Origin: SIG447 sp045577075
Lineage (GTDB): Bacteria > Bacillota > Clostridia > UMGS1883 > UMGS1540
Assembly: GCA_045577075.1 (NCBI GenBank)
Contig: JAZNHR010000028.1
Coordinates: 1 to 27,673, forward strand
Length of the DNA: 27,673 nt
Reading direction: 5' to 3'
In this document: in pieces, positions 1 to 7,425 of the stretch
Layout of the letters: each line of letters opens with the position of its first letter
How positions within the stretch are numbered: position 1 is the first letter of the stretch
Notes under the pieces: model-generated
What the model was told of the DNA's origin: nothing
Database searches by the model: none
The model's input: only the letters and a program-made list of their open reading frames with translations
Made by a program: the position numbers and the translations under genes

Positions 1-293
1 TGTTTTTTGCGGTAAACAAAGCCTGCCACGAGCACAAAGGTGCCGCTAATGAGTACATTGGCAAGCTCCCCGACGCCGCCGGAAAAGGTTTGGAAGAGGT
101 GCAGGGCGTTTTCAAGGACAACTACCGCAAGCCCTGCAAAAGGCCCGATGGCAAAGGCGGCGAAGAGGGCGGGAATGTCACAGAAATTCAGCCGCAGAAA
201 GCTTGCGGAGGGCAAAATGGCAAATTCAAACTGCATGAGAATAAAGCCGATGGCGCCTAAAATAGAAATGCGAAGTAAAGTTTTGGTGTTCAT
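1..293 (-). CDS. ribU: Riboflavin ECF transporter S component RibU (partial, C-terminus beyond window)
   Basis: Membrane substrate-binding subunit of an energy-coupling-factor importer, expected to take up riboflavin together with a shared ECF ATPase module that is not in this window. The visible 97 codons start at ATG 293-291 behind an AGGAGA site, and the reading frame runs off the left edge. The protein opens with a hydrophobic helix (ISILGAIGFILMQFEFAILP), followed by LRLNFCDIPALFAAFAIGPFAG and GGVGELANVLISG. The DIPAL, AxGPxAG and GGVGELAN segments are typical of RibU. The assignment is strengthened by an FMN riboswitch and attenuator immediately upstream (375-505 and 321-355), which in this lineage usually control riboflavin uptake or synthesis. 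Roughly half of the usual 190-200 residues are missing because of the window edge. The family call is very likely; substrate specificity is inferred from the riboswitch and motifs. Confidence 0.9.
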   Translation of the reverse strand, partial: MNTKTLLRISILGAIGFILMQFEFAILPSASFLRLNFCDIPALFAAFAIGPFAGLAVVVLENALHLFQTFSGGVGELANVLISGTFVLVAGFVYRKK

Positions 294-320
294 AAAAATT
301 TCTCCTTTACAAAATATAAA

Positions 321-355
321 AAGAACTGTCTCGGTACAAAAAGAGACAGTTCTTC
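321..355 (-). terminator. Attenuator hairpin between FMN riboswitch and ribU
   Basis: Read on the minus strand, a 12-bp arm (AAGAACTGTCTC) and its exact complement (GAGACAGTTCTT) flank an 11-nt loop and are followed by a T-rich run. It lies between the riboswitch aptamer and the ribU ribosome binding site, so it is the expected expression platform: FMN binding should favour this terminator and shut off ribU. I did not identify the competing antiterminator pairing. Confidence 0.85.
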
Positions 356-374
356 TGCATAGTCAAAAGATACC

Positions 375-505
375 TGCTCTTCCATCCGGACTGTACCGTC
401 GGCTTCGGATTTGCACCGAATCAGCCGCCTAAAAAAGGCGGGTCGCGGGCTTAAGGCGTTTTTTGCCTATCACCGCCGGTAGGGAATTGCACCCTGCCCC
501 GAGCA
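375..505 (-). ncRNA. FMN riboswitch (RFN element)
   Basis: The minus strand carries the conserved RFN blocks in order: CGGGGCAGGGTGCAATTCCC, ACCGGCGGTGATAGGC, AGCCCGCGACCCGCC, GATTCGGTGCAAATCCGAA, and GCCGACGGTACAGTCCGGAT followed by GGAAGAGCA. The closing stem P1 can be drawn between TGCTC (505-501) and GAGCA (379-375). The aptamer binds flavin mononucleotide; followed by the hairpin at 321-355 it should repress ribU by premature termination when FMN is plentiful. Its 5' end lies only about nine bases past the stop codon of the MreB-family gene, leaving no intergenic room for a separate promoter. Confidence 0.95.
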
Positions 506-513
506 TTTTTAAG

Positions 514-1539
514 TTACATTTGGAATTTACGTCTTGACACGCTGACGTTTTCCTTTAAAGAATCAATGTTATCAAGGGCCTTCCCCGTGCCGATGGCAAC
601 GCAGGAAACAGCGTCCTCCGCAACGCGCACGCTAATGCCCGTTTCCTTCTGGAGAAGCTGGTCGAGGCCATGAATCAGTGAGCCGCCGCCCGTTAAAACA
701 ATGCCGGCGTTACTAATATCACCCACAAGCTCCGGCGGTGTTTTTTCGAGTACAGAATGCACGGCGTCCACAATGGCGTTTGCCGGCTCCTCGAGTGCCT
801 CCAGCATTTCGGTGGAAGAAACGGTAACGGTTTTCGGTAGACCCGTCACAAGACAGCGGCCCCGAATTTCCATAGTTTCTTCTTCTTCTCTCGGGTACAC
901 ACAGCCGATTTTAATTTTCATATCTTCTGCCGTGCGGTCACCGATAGAAATATTGTGCTTTTTGCGAATATAGCGGACGAGGGTTTCATCAAAGGCGTCC
1001 CCGGCCACTTTAATGGAATTTGCAACCACGATGCCGCCGAGGGAAATGACCGCCACGTCACTCGTGCCGCCGCCGATATCTACAATCATGCTGCCGTAGG
1101 GCTTTGCAATGTCAAGCCCCGCACCAATTGCCGCCGCAATGGGCTCCTCGATAAGATGCACCCGTCTTGCGCCTGCCTGCATGGCGGCGTCAATGACGGC
1201 GCGCTCCTCAACTTCCGTTACGCCGCTGGGCACGCAAACGATAACGTTCGGGCGAAACAGGCGCTTATTGCAAACCTTTTTGAGGAAATATTTCAGCATT
1301 TTTTCTGTTGTATCATAATCGGAAATGACGCCGTCACGAAGGGGACGAATCGCAACAATATTACCGGGGGTACGCCCAATCATGCGCTGGGCCTCAAGGC
1401 CGACCTGCTGTACCTTGCCGGTATTTTTGTCGATGGATACGACCGACGGCTCCTTAAGCACAATCCCTCTGCCTCTAACGTATACGAGGACGGAAGCGGT
1501 GCCAAGGTCAATCCCGATATCCTGCTTGTAACCAAACAT
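514..1539 (-). CDS. mreB: Rod shape-determining protein, MreB/Mbl family
   Basis: Bacterial actin that forms membrane-associated filaments and directs lateral peptidoglycan synthesis. The 341-residue product has the usual family length. ATP-binding motifs are intact: phosphate-1 loop DLGTAS (11-16), phosphate-2 loop DIGGGTSD (154-161), and the adenosine-side GGG (284-286). The N-terminus (MFGYKQDIGIDLGT, then GIVLKEPSVVSID) resembles Mbl/MreBH-type paralogues at least as much as MreB itself, so the symbol is a family label. The start at 1539 is supported by GGAGG seven bases upstream and a promoter at 1621-1649. No mreC, mreD or minCD genes flank it, so it stands outside the classical mre cluster, as Mbl-type paralogues often do. 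The stop codon is nearly joined to the FMN riboswitch of ribU. Confidence 0.95.
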   Translation of the reverse strand: MFGYKQDIGIDLGTASVLVYVRGRGIVLKEPSVVSIDKNTGKVQQVGLEAQRMIGRTPGNIVAIRPLRDGVISDYDTTEKMLKYFLKKVCNKRLFRPNVIVCVPSGVTEVEERAVIDAAMQAGARRVHLIEEPIAAAIGAGLDIAKPYGSMIVDIGGGTSDVAVISLGGIVVANSIKVAGDAFDETLVRYIRKKHNISIGDRTAEDMKIKIGCVYPREEEETMEIRGRCLVTGLPKTVTVSSTEMLEALEEPANAIVDAVHSVLEKTPPELVGDISNAGIVLTGGGSLIHGLDQLLQKETGISVRVAEDAVSCVAIGTGKALDNIDSLKENVSVSRRKFQM

Positions 1540-1620
1540 ATTTAAGCCTCCTACTGCGCCGCATATAAAATGCAGGCGTTATTTTTATAGCTATCTTACA
1601 AAATCATAGGTCAATTATAT

Positions 1621-1649
1621 ATTATATAATTTTTTTTCATGGAAAGCAA
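1621..1649 (-). promoter_or_regulatory. Sigma-A promoter of the mreB-family gene
   Basis: On the minus strand TTGCTT (1649-1644) is followed after exactly 17 bases by TATAAT (1626-1621). It sits in the A/T-rich gap between the DUF2344 gene and the MreB-family gene, and would give a 5' leader of about 75 bases. A second weaker candidate starts with TTGACC at 1614-1609, but its best -10 is 19 bases away. Because no terminator is visible after the actin gene, this promoter may also drive the FMN riboswitch and ribU. Confidence 0.65.
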
Positions 1650-1710
1650 TGGTTTTTTCGGGAAGAATTGCACGAAATTATTTTTTATTTTTGTGCCATA
1701 TTGCCAAAAC

Positions 1711-2340
1711 TTAAAGTTCAACATTATTTTCGTCCGTCAGGCACAGGCGTGTGTATAAGCAAAAACCGCTTTGATAGCCGGGGGTTTGTTCCTCGAGGGC
1801 GGTCATAACAGTTTGCGGCTTTAAATTTGCCGTACTGCCTGCCGCGAGACGGAGAAGAAGACGGTCTTCCCCAAGCTTTGCGCTGAAAATATCGGGGCGA
1901 ATGTCTGTAAGCTTTACGCCGCTTTTTGTTTTCTTTTCCGTGAGAATTTCTGTTTTTTCCAAAAATGTACGAAGCATTTCCTCTGTGGGCAGTACTTCGG
2001 GCCGCACGGCATACACTGCCCGTGCAATCTTTGTAAAATTATTTTTTTCACAAGGGACAGCTTCCACAATTTCGATGCCCCGCGGCATTTTGGGTGCAAG
2101 ACGGGACACAATATCGTCACAGGCACTCGTCAGTTCCACCTCAAAAAGCTCTCGCTCACCCGAGCACCCAACGCCAAGAGGCTGGGCAAAGGACAGGCAC
2201 GGGTGGGGGTTAAAGCCCTCGGAAAATTTAAGGGGGAGACCTGCACGGCGCATGGCACGCTGAATAAGGCGCAGAAAATCAAGATGGGAAACAAATTTTG
2301 CGTCCCCACGCTTTGCATAGCGAATCACATATTTAGGCAT
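1711..2340 (-). CDS. TIGR03936/DUF2344 protein, radical-SAM partner
   Basis: A 209-residue protein of the DUF2344 (TIGR03936) family, found beside or fused to the TIGR03960 radical-SAM protein; its biochemical role is unknown to me. The N-terminus MPKYVIRYAKRGDAKFVSHL, followed by RAMRRAGLPLKFSEGFNPHP and LSFAQPLGVG, carries the family hallmarks. I chose the ATG at 2340 because family members start at this point with K/R-Y-x-I/V-R-F/Y, and an AGGTG lies a few bases upstream; a GTG at 2349 would add three residues. The start overlaps the end of the radical-SAM gene by eight bases, so translation is probably coupled. In many Clostridia the pair precedes ribonuclease G and ribosomal protein L21; here those genes are absent and an MreB-family gene follows. 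Confidence 0.9.
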   Translation of the reverse strand: MPKYVIRYAKRGDAKFVSHLDFLRLIQRAMRRAGLPLKFSEGFNPHPCLSFAQPLGVGCSGERELFEVELTSACDDIVSRLAPKMPRGIEIVEAVPCEKNNFTKIARAVYAVRPEVLPTEEMLRTFLEKTEILTEKKTKSGVKLTDIRPDIFSAKLGEDRLLLRLAAGSTANLKPQTVMTALEEQTPGYQSGFCLYTRLCLTDENNVEL

Positions 2341-4156
2341 GGCAAACACCTGCTTTCCAGGAAGATGCGCCGCAGCCGCTGCACTTTGCGCGGCAATTGG
2401 GCGTCACTTCTCCTTTTTGGGCTTTTTCCCGTTCTTTTCTAAGGAACGCTTTCGATACGCCGCAGTCAATAACCTCCCAAGGGAGAAACTCGTCGATATC
2501 TCTTGCTCTCGTGTACGTTTCCATTTTTACGCCCGACAAAGCGAAGGCTTCCTGCCACTTCGCAAAGTCAAAATGCTCGCTCCAGCCGTCAAACCGGCAG
2601 CCGAGCTCCACCGCTTTTTCGAGGACCTTGCAAAGACGGCGGTCACCGCGGGCAAACACGCCTTCAAGGACGCTTAATTTTGATTCGTGGTAGTTTATGG
2701 TAAGACGCTTAGAGCGTACCGTTTCGCACAGCACCTTTTGCTTTTCCCGCAGGACTTCCGCCGTGTTTTGTGCCTCCCACTGGAAGGGGGTGTGGGGCTT
2801 TGGTACAAAGGAAGACACGCTTGCCGTAACCTGCACCGGCTTTTCGCCCTTTACTTTTGGCAGTTCAAATGCGGTATCCACCACCTTTTTGGCAAGGAGG
2901 GGAATCCCGGCAACATCCTCCATGGTTTCAAAGGGCAGACCAATCATAAAGTACAGCTTAATATTTTTGTAGCCGCCGCCAAAGGCGATGCGGGCAGAAT
3001 TTAAAACGTCTTCTTCCGTGATGCCTTTGTTAATCACATCACGCATTCTCTGGGTACCTGCCTCGGGGGCAAAGGTAAGACCGGTTTTGCGTACCTTCTG
3101 GATTCTTTGCATCAGCTCCATGGAAAAATTGTCAATGCGAAGGGAAGGGAGGGCAAGGCTGATTTTCTTTTCCTCCGTCATGTCCAGAAGCTTTGCCGTA
3201 AAGTCGGCAAGGCAGGTATAGTCACTGGTGCTGAGTGACAGCAGGGAAATTTCCTCGTAGCCCGTTGCCTCTATCAGCTTTTCCGCAAGACCTAAAAGTC
3301 TTTCGGGCGAACGCTCACGGACAGGGCGGTAAATCATGCCGGCCTGGCAAAACCTACAGCCGCGGATACAGCCGCGAAACATTTCGAGAGAAATGCGGTC
3401 GTGAACGATTTCGCCATAAGGCACAATCTGTGTTTCGGGGAAGAAGCAATCGTCCATATTTTCCACAATGCGTTTTTTAACGCGCGTGGGGGCGGCGGGG
3501 TGCGTGGGTGTAATAGAAAGCACCTTCTCCCCGTCATAGGAAGGGGTATAAAAGGACGGCACGTATACGCCTTCAATCCCTGCCACTGTTTCGAGGAAGG
3601 CAGATTTCGGCTTGCCGCTGTCCTTCCATAAGCTAAAAGCGTCCAGCACCTCCATGTTCAGCTCTTCCCCTTCGCCGATTAGAAAAAAGTCAATAAATTC
3701 CGCAAGGGGCTCCGGGTTATAGGCGCAAGACCCACCTGCACAGATAAAGGGAAACGCGTCTTTTCGGTCTGCGCTACGAAGGGGAATTTTAGAAAGACGA
3801 AGCATTTCTAAAACGTTCGTATAGCTCATTTCGTATTGGAGCGAAAAGCCCAGCATGTCAAAAACGCCCAGAGGGTCACGGCTTTCCAGGGCGAAGAGGG
3901 GCATGTCGTGCTTTTCAAGTTCTGCCGCCATATCGTCCCAGGGCATAAAGGCGCGCTCGCAAAAGGTATCCTCTCTCGTGTTTTTCAAATGGTATAAAAT
4001 CCGCATACCGAGGTGGCTCATGCCCACTTCATATAAATCGGGAAAGCACATGGCAAAACGGATTTTCACGTCTTTCGGGTTTTTGTAAACAGAACCGTAC
4101 TCGCCGCCTATGTATCGCGTCGGCTTTTGTACGGCAGATAAAATTTTTTCCAGCAT
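2333..4156 (-). CDS. TIGR03960 B12-binding-like radical SAM protein
   Basis: A 607-residue radical SAM protein. Residues 1-200 form the B12-binding-like N-terminal domain (FPDLYEVGMSHLGMRILYHL). The iron-sulfur cluster motif CxxxCxxC is at C263, C267 and C270 (FRGCIRGCRFCQAG), followed by a radical-SAM barrel with LTFAPEAGTQRMRDVINKG. The C-terminus has a small cysteine group (NCRAKCSGCGASS). The substrate is not known to me; related domain architectures modify tRNA or ribosomal proteins. An open frame extends to 4330, but the start is set at ATG 4156 because GAGGG lies five bases upstream, the family start MLEKILSAVQKPTRYIGGEY begins here, and a strong promoter at 4178-4206 lies inside the longer frame. 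It is the first gene of a two-gene unit with the DUF2344 partner. Confidence 0.93.
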   Translation of the reverse strand: MLEKILSAVQKPTRYIGGEYGSVYKNPKDVKIRFAMCFPDLYEVGMSHLGMRILYHLKNTREDTFCERAFMPWDDMAAELEKHDMPLFALESRDPLGVFDMLGFSLQYEMSYTNVLEMLRLSKIPLRSADRKDAFPFICAGGSCAYNPEPLAEFIDFFLIGEGEELNMEVLDAFSLWKDSGKPKSAFLETVAGIEGVYVPSFYTPSYDGEKVLSITPTHPAAPTRVKKRIVENMDDCFFPETQIVPYGEIVHDRISLEMFRGCIRGCRFCQAGMIYRPVRERSPERLLGLAEKLIEATGYEEISLLSLSTSDYTCLADFTAKLLDMTEEKKISLALPSLRIDNFSMELMQRIQKVRKTGLTFAPEAGTQRMRDVINKGITEEDVLNSARIAFGGGYKNIKLYFMIGLPFETMEDVAGIPLLAKKVVDTAFELPKVKGEKPVQVTASVSSFVPKPHTPFQWEAQNTAEVLREKQKVLCETVRSKRLTINYHESKLSVLEGVFARGDRRLCKVLEKAVELGCRFDGWSEHFDFAKWQEAFALSGVKMETYTRARDIDEFLPWEVIDCGVSKAFLRKEREKAQKGEVTPNCRAKCSGCGASSWKAGVCHA

Positions 4157-4177
4157 AGTATCCCTCATTTCCGCTTT

Positions 4178-4206
4178 ATTGTACCATATGGAAAGAAAAA
4201 AGTCAA
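4178..4206 (-). promoter_or_regulatory. Sigma-A promoter of the radical SAM gene
   Basis: On the minus strand TTGACT (4206-4201) and TACAAT (4183-4178) are separated by exactly 17 bases. The expected start of transcription near 4171 leaves a leader of only about 15 bases before ATG 4156. The site also shows that the longer open frame toward 4330 is not the real start. Confidence 0.75.
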
Positions 4207-4240
4207 GGCAAGGCTTTTTTGCCAGTTTAAGGAAAAAAGT

Positions 4241-4270
4241 CTGGCATTTTCTTTTAAAGTGTGATATACT
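4241..4270 (+). promoter_or_regulatory. Candidate sigma-A promoter of the uppP-ftsK-flavodiiron operon
   Basis: CTGGCA (4241-4246) and TATACT (4265-4270) are separated by 18 bases in the gap between divergent genes. The -10 matches five of six consensus bases, while the -35 matches four of six. It is about 40 bases ahead of the uppP start. Confidence 0.5.
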
Positions 4271-4310
4271 TATTAAGTATATGATATTTTGCAAAAAAGG
4301 AGGGCTTTTC

Positions 4311-5144
4311 ATGGAATATATCCAGTCCATGCTACTAGGGCTTGTGCAGGGGCTTACTGAGTTTCTGCCCGTTTCCAGCTCCGGTCATCTTGCTATTTTT
4401 AAAGAGATTTTGGGGGCGGACGCCTTGCAGGCATCCCTTACAATGGATATTCTCCTCCATGTGGGTACCCTGATTGCTGTTTTTATTGTGTATTACAAGG
4501 ATATCTGGCAGCTTATACGAGAATTTTTCGCCATGGTATGGGACGTACTTCGCGGAAAGCCGGACTTTTCTTCCCCCTACCGTCGCTTTGTGATTATGGT
4601 TGTCATCGGCTCTGTGCCGGCGGCGATTATCGGGATTTTACTAAAGGACGTGATTAGCACCCTTCCCCTTTTGTATGTAGGGCTTGCTCTTTTTGTCACG
4701 GCGGCACTCCTCTTTCTTAGTGACAGGATGCCAAAAGGCAAAAAGGATATGGCGTCCGCGTCCTATCCTTCCGCCCTTTTTGTCGGGCTTTTTCAGGGTC
4801 TTGCCATTTTGCCCGGTATCAGCCGCAGCGGCTCCACCATCGTTGGCGCTACCGCGGCCGGCTATACCCGTGCATTTGCCGTAAAGTTCTCCTTTATTTT
4901 GTCAATTCCGGCAATTCTTGGCGCAGCCGTTTTAGATACGGCAGAGGTCATACAAAGCGGCGCGTTTTCCATATCTCTCGGCGCGGCGGCGGCAGGCATG
5001 GCGGTGGCGGCAATTTCCGGCTTTTTGGCAATTCGCTGGCTACTGCGCCTTGTACAAAACAGTAAAATGCATTATTTTTCCTACTACTGTCTTGCGGCAG
5101 GCGCCCTTTCCATTGTACTTCACTTTATCAATATCGGAGGCTAA
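4311..5144 (+). CDS. uppP: Undecaprenyl-diphosphatase UppP (BacA family)
   Basis: Integral membrane phosphatase that converts undecaprenyl diphosphate to the monophosphate, recycling the lipid carrier for peptidoglycan synthesis; the family also confers bacitracin tolerance when abundant. The product is 277 residues, the usual length, and is mostly transmembrane. The two active-site segments are present: EFLPVSSSGHLAIF, with E17 and H26, and GISRSGST, with R172. The start at 4311 follows AAGGAGGG at good spacing; an upstream extension to 4110 in the same frame would run through the promoter and is not used. The stop is three bases before the ftsK start, so the two are almost certainly co-translated. 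Confidence 0.96.
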   Translation: MEYIQSMLLGLVQGLTEFLPVSSSGHLAIFKEILGADALQASLTMDILLHVGTLIAVFIVYYKDIWQLIREFFAMVWDVLRGKPDFSSPYRRFVIMVVIGSVPAAIIGILLKDVISTLPLLYVGLALFVTAALLFLSDRMPKGKKDMASASYPSALFVGLFQGLAILPGISRSGSTIVGATAAGYTRAFAVKFSFILSIPAILGAAVLDTAEVIQSGAFSISLGAAAAGMAVAAISGFLAIRWLLRLVQNSKMHYFSYYCLAAGALSIVLHFINIGG

Positions 5145-5147
5145 ACC

Positions 5148-7424
5148 ATGGAAAATCGGAAACGAATTCCTGCAAAATCTGCAAAGAAAAAGAATACAGG
5201 TATGACGAAGGAGGGCTGGGGCATTATCCTCATTGCCCTCGGCATCATTACCCTCTTTTGCTTTTATACGGAAGCGGCAGCCTCCCCTGTGGGACGGGCT
5301 GTAAAAGGCTTTGGCCTCGGCATTTTGGGGATAGTAGGCTACCTTTTGCCCATATATCTCCTTTGCTTTGGGGTGCAGTATCTTATAAAGCGTGACTTTT
5401 CCCCCTATAAGCGGTACTATGTGCTGTCCTTTTTGCTGCTGGTTTTGGCGGCGGCGATGGTGCATCTTCTGTTTGGGGAGCACAAGTGGGATTTTGCGTA
5501 TTTTTATACATACCATAACGGCGGCGGTGTACTTGGCGGGCTTTTGACCACCATTTTAGTAAAGCTTGCAGGGGGTGCCGTTGCAGGCGTAATCCTCGGC
5601 GTATGTATTCTCTTTACAGTGCTCGCGGTGACGGGGCTTTCCCTTGCAGACATTGTGGAACGCCTAAGGGAGCAAATCGCAAAACGAGGCGAGAAAAAAG
5701 AGGCGGCAAAGCCGAAGGAAACGGAAGTTATTAAGACTACGAAAAAGGCAGAGCCACGGCAAAAGGAAACGAAAACCGAGGACGAGCCCTTTGACTTTGA
5801 TGCTATTAAGATTTATACCCATGACCAAATGAAAATGAAGGATTTCCCCGTGGAAGAAAAAGCGGACGAGTCCATGGTGGACGAGCCTTCGGAGCATGTA
5901 CCCGAAAAGGAAGAAGAGGCCGGCCCGCCGGTAGCCGTTTCCGAAATCGAAGCGGAAATTACCCAGCCGCGGAAGGAACGGATTTACGTCTACCCTTCTA
6001 CCGACCTTTTGGATAAACCGCGCATTGCGAAATCGGAAAAGGCGGAGGACCTTCGGGAAAGTGCAAAGAAACTCATCGAAACCTTAAAGAGCTTCGGCGT
6101 GGACGCAAAAATTTTAGAGGTTACAAAGGGACCGAACATTACGCGGTATGAGCTCCAGCCGTCGGCAGGCGTAAAGGTTAGTAAAATCGTAAATCTTGCT
6201 GACGATATTGCACTAAACCTTGCGGCAACGGGCGTTCGTATTGAAGCGCCTATCCCGGGGAAAGCGGCGGTGGGGATTGAAGTGCCGAACAAAAGTGCCG
6301 CAACCGTTACCCTCAGAGAAATGCTGGAAACGGCAGAGTTTCGTGACTTTAAGGCAAAAACGGCGTTCGCCGTGGGGAAGGATATCTCCGGCCAGACCAT
6401 GGTGGCAGACCTTTCCAAAATGCCCCACCTTCTCATTGCAGGTGCTACAGGCTCGGGTAAGAGCGTATGTATAAACACCCTTATTGCAAGCCTTATCTAT
6501 AAGGCGTCGCCAGAAGATGTACGGCTTTTGATGATTGACCCGAAAGTGGTAGAACTAAAAGTGTATAACGGCCTTCCCCATCTTTTAATTCCTGTGGTTA
6601 CTGACCCACGAAAAGCGGCAGGCGCTCTAAACTGGGCAGTTACGGAAATGCTTAGAAGATACAAGCTGTTTTCGGAAAGTAACGTTCGAAACCTTGCGGG
6701 CTATAACGAATACCTCGAGGGCGAGGGCGAAAAGAAAATGGAGTCTATCATTGTAATTGTGGATGAGCTTGCCGACCTTATGATGGCGGCGCCCCACGAA
6801 GTGGAGGACGCAATTTGCCGCCTGGCGCAGATGGGCCGTGCGGCAGGGATTCACCTTGTCATTGCCACCCAGCGCCCGAGTGTTGACGTTATCACGGGTC
6901 TTATTAAGGCAAACATTCCGTCCCGTATCGCCTTCGCCGTAGCCAGCCAGATTGACAGCCGCACCATTCTCGACATGATGGGCGCGGAAAAACTTCTGGG
7001 GAAGGGGGATATGCTGTATCTGCCCTATGGTGCAGCAAAGCCCATACGGCTCCAAGGCGCCTTTATTTCCGACAAAGAAGTGGAAACGCTGGTGGAATTT
7101 GTAAAGGGCGAGGAAGAAGCTGCATACGATATAGAAATTATGGAAAAACTGGAACATGCAGACGAGCAGGAGGCGGATGACCCGGGGGATAGCGACGACC
7201 TTCTGTCCGAGGCAATTGAAATTGTGGTTGACAGCGGACAAGCATCCGTTTCCATGATTCAGCGGCGCCTGAAGGTTGGCTACAGCCGCGCCGGCAGAAT
7301 TATTGACCAGATGGAAGCAAGAGGCATTATCGGGCCGCATGAAGGCTCAAAGCCCAGGCAGGTTTTAATTACAAAACAACAATTTTATGAAATGCAGATG
7401 CATGCAGACGGGGAGGAGAATTAA
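5148..7424 (+). CDS. ftsK: DNA translocase FtsK/SpoIIIE
   Basis: Membrane-anchored hexameric ATPase that pumps DNA through the division septum or, in spore formers, into the forespore. The 758-residue product has four hydrophobic segments (about 24-40, 55-80, 90-110 and 128-165), an acidic and charged linker (about 170-280), and then the motor. The Walker A motif is GATGSGKS (432-439), the Walker B region is IIVIVDELADLM (534-545), and the C-terminal winged-helix gamma domain is at about 683-750 (QASVSMIQRRLKVGYSRAGR). The start ATG 5148 follows CGGAGG and lies three bases after the uppP stop. It is likely the SpoIIIE/SftA-like translocase of a spore-forming lineage, but sequence alone does not separate a division role from a sporulation role. 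The next gene begins after a one-base gap. Confidence 0.95.
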   Translation: MENRKRIPAKSAKKKNTGMTKEGWGIILIALGIITLFCFYTEAAASPVGRAVKGFGLGILGIVGYLLPIYLLCFGVQYLIKRDFSPYKRYYVLSFLLLVLAAAMVHLLFGEHKWDFAYFYTYHNGGGVLGGLLTTILVKLAGGAVAGVILGVCILFTVLAVTGLSLADIVERLREQIAKRGEKKEAAKPKETEVIKTTKKAEPRQKETKTEDEPFDFDAIKIYTHDQMKMKDFPVEEKADESMVDEPSEHVPEKEEEAGPPVAVSEIEAEITQPRKERIYVYPSTDLLDKPRIAKSEKAEDLRESAKKLIETLKSFGVDAKILEVTKGPNITRYELQPSAGVKVSKIVNLADDIALNLAATGVRIEAPIPGKAAVGIEVPNKSAATVTLREMLETAEFRDFKAKTAFAVGKDISGQTMVADLSKMPHLLIAGATGSGKSVCINTLIASLIYKASPEDVRLLMIDPKVVELKVYNGLPHLLIPVVTDPRKAAGALNWAVTEMLRRYKLFSESNVRNLAGYNEYLEGEGEKKMESIIVIVDELADLMMAAPHEVEDAICRLAQMGRAAGIHLVIATQRPSVDVITGLIKANIPSRIAFAVASQIDSRTILDMMGAEKLLGKGDMLYLPYGAAKPIRLQGAFISDKEVETLVEFVKGEEEAAYDIEIMEKLEHADEQEADDPGDSDDLLSEAIEIVVDSGQASVSMIQRRLKVGYSRAGRIIDQMEARGIIGPHEGSKPRQVLITKQQFYEMQMHADGEEN

Positions 7425-7425
7425 C

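Noticed and set aside
955..1545. 196-codon open frame antisense to the MreB-family gene
   Set aside because: Composition-driven shadow of a conserved actin; no start signal.
1584..1614. Second promoter for the MreB-family gene (TTGACC ... TATAAA)
   Set aside because: Spacing is 19 bases and the nearby TTGCTT-17-TATAAT pair is clearly better.
4110..4310. N-terminal extension of UppP
   Set aside because: The added stretch covers the radical SAM gene start and both promoters; AAGGAGGG and the family N-terminus fix the start at 4311.
4157..4330. N-terminal extension of the radical SAM protein to 4330
   Set aside because: The extension runs through a TTGACT-17-TACAAT promoter at 4178-4206 and across the uppP start; family start and ribosome binding site favour 4156.
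6627..7340. 237-codon open frame antisense to ftsK
   Set aside because: Mirror of a strongly conserved motor domain; no protein features.
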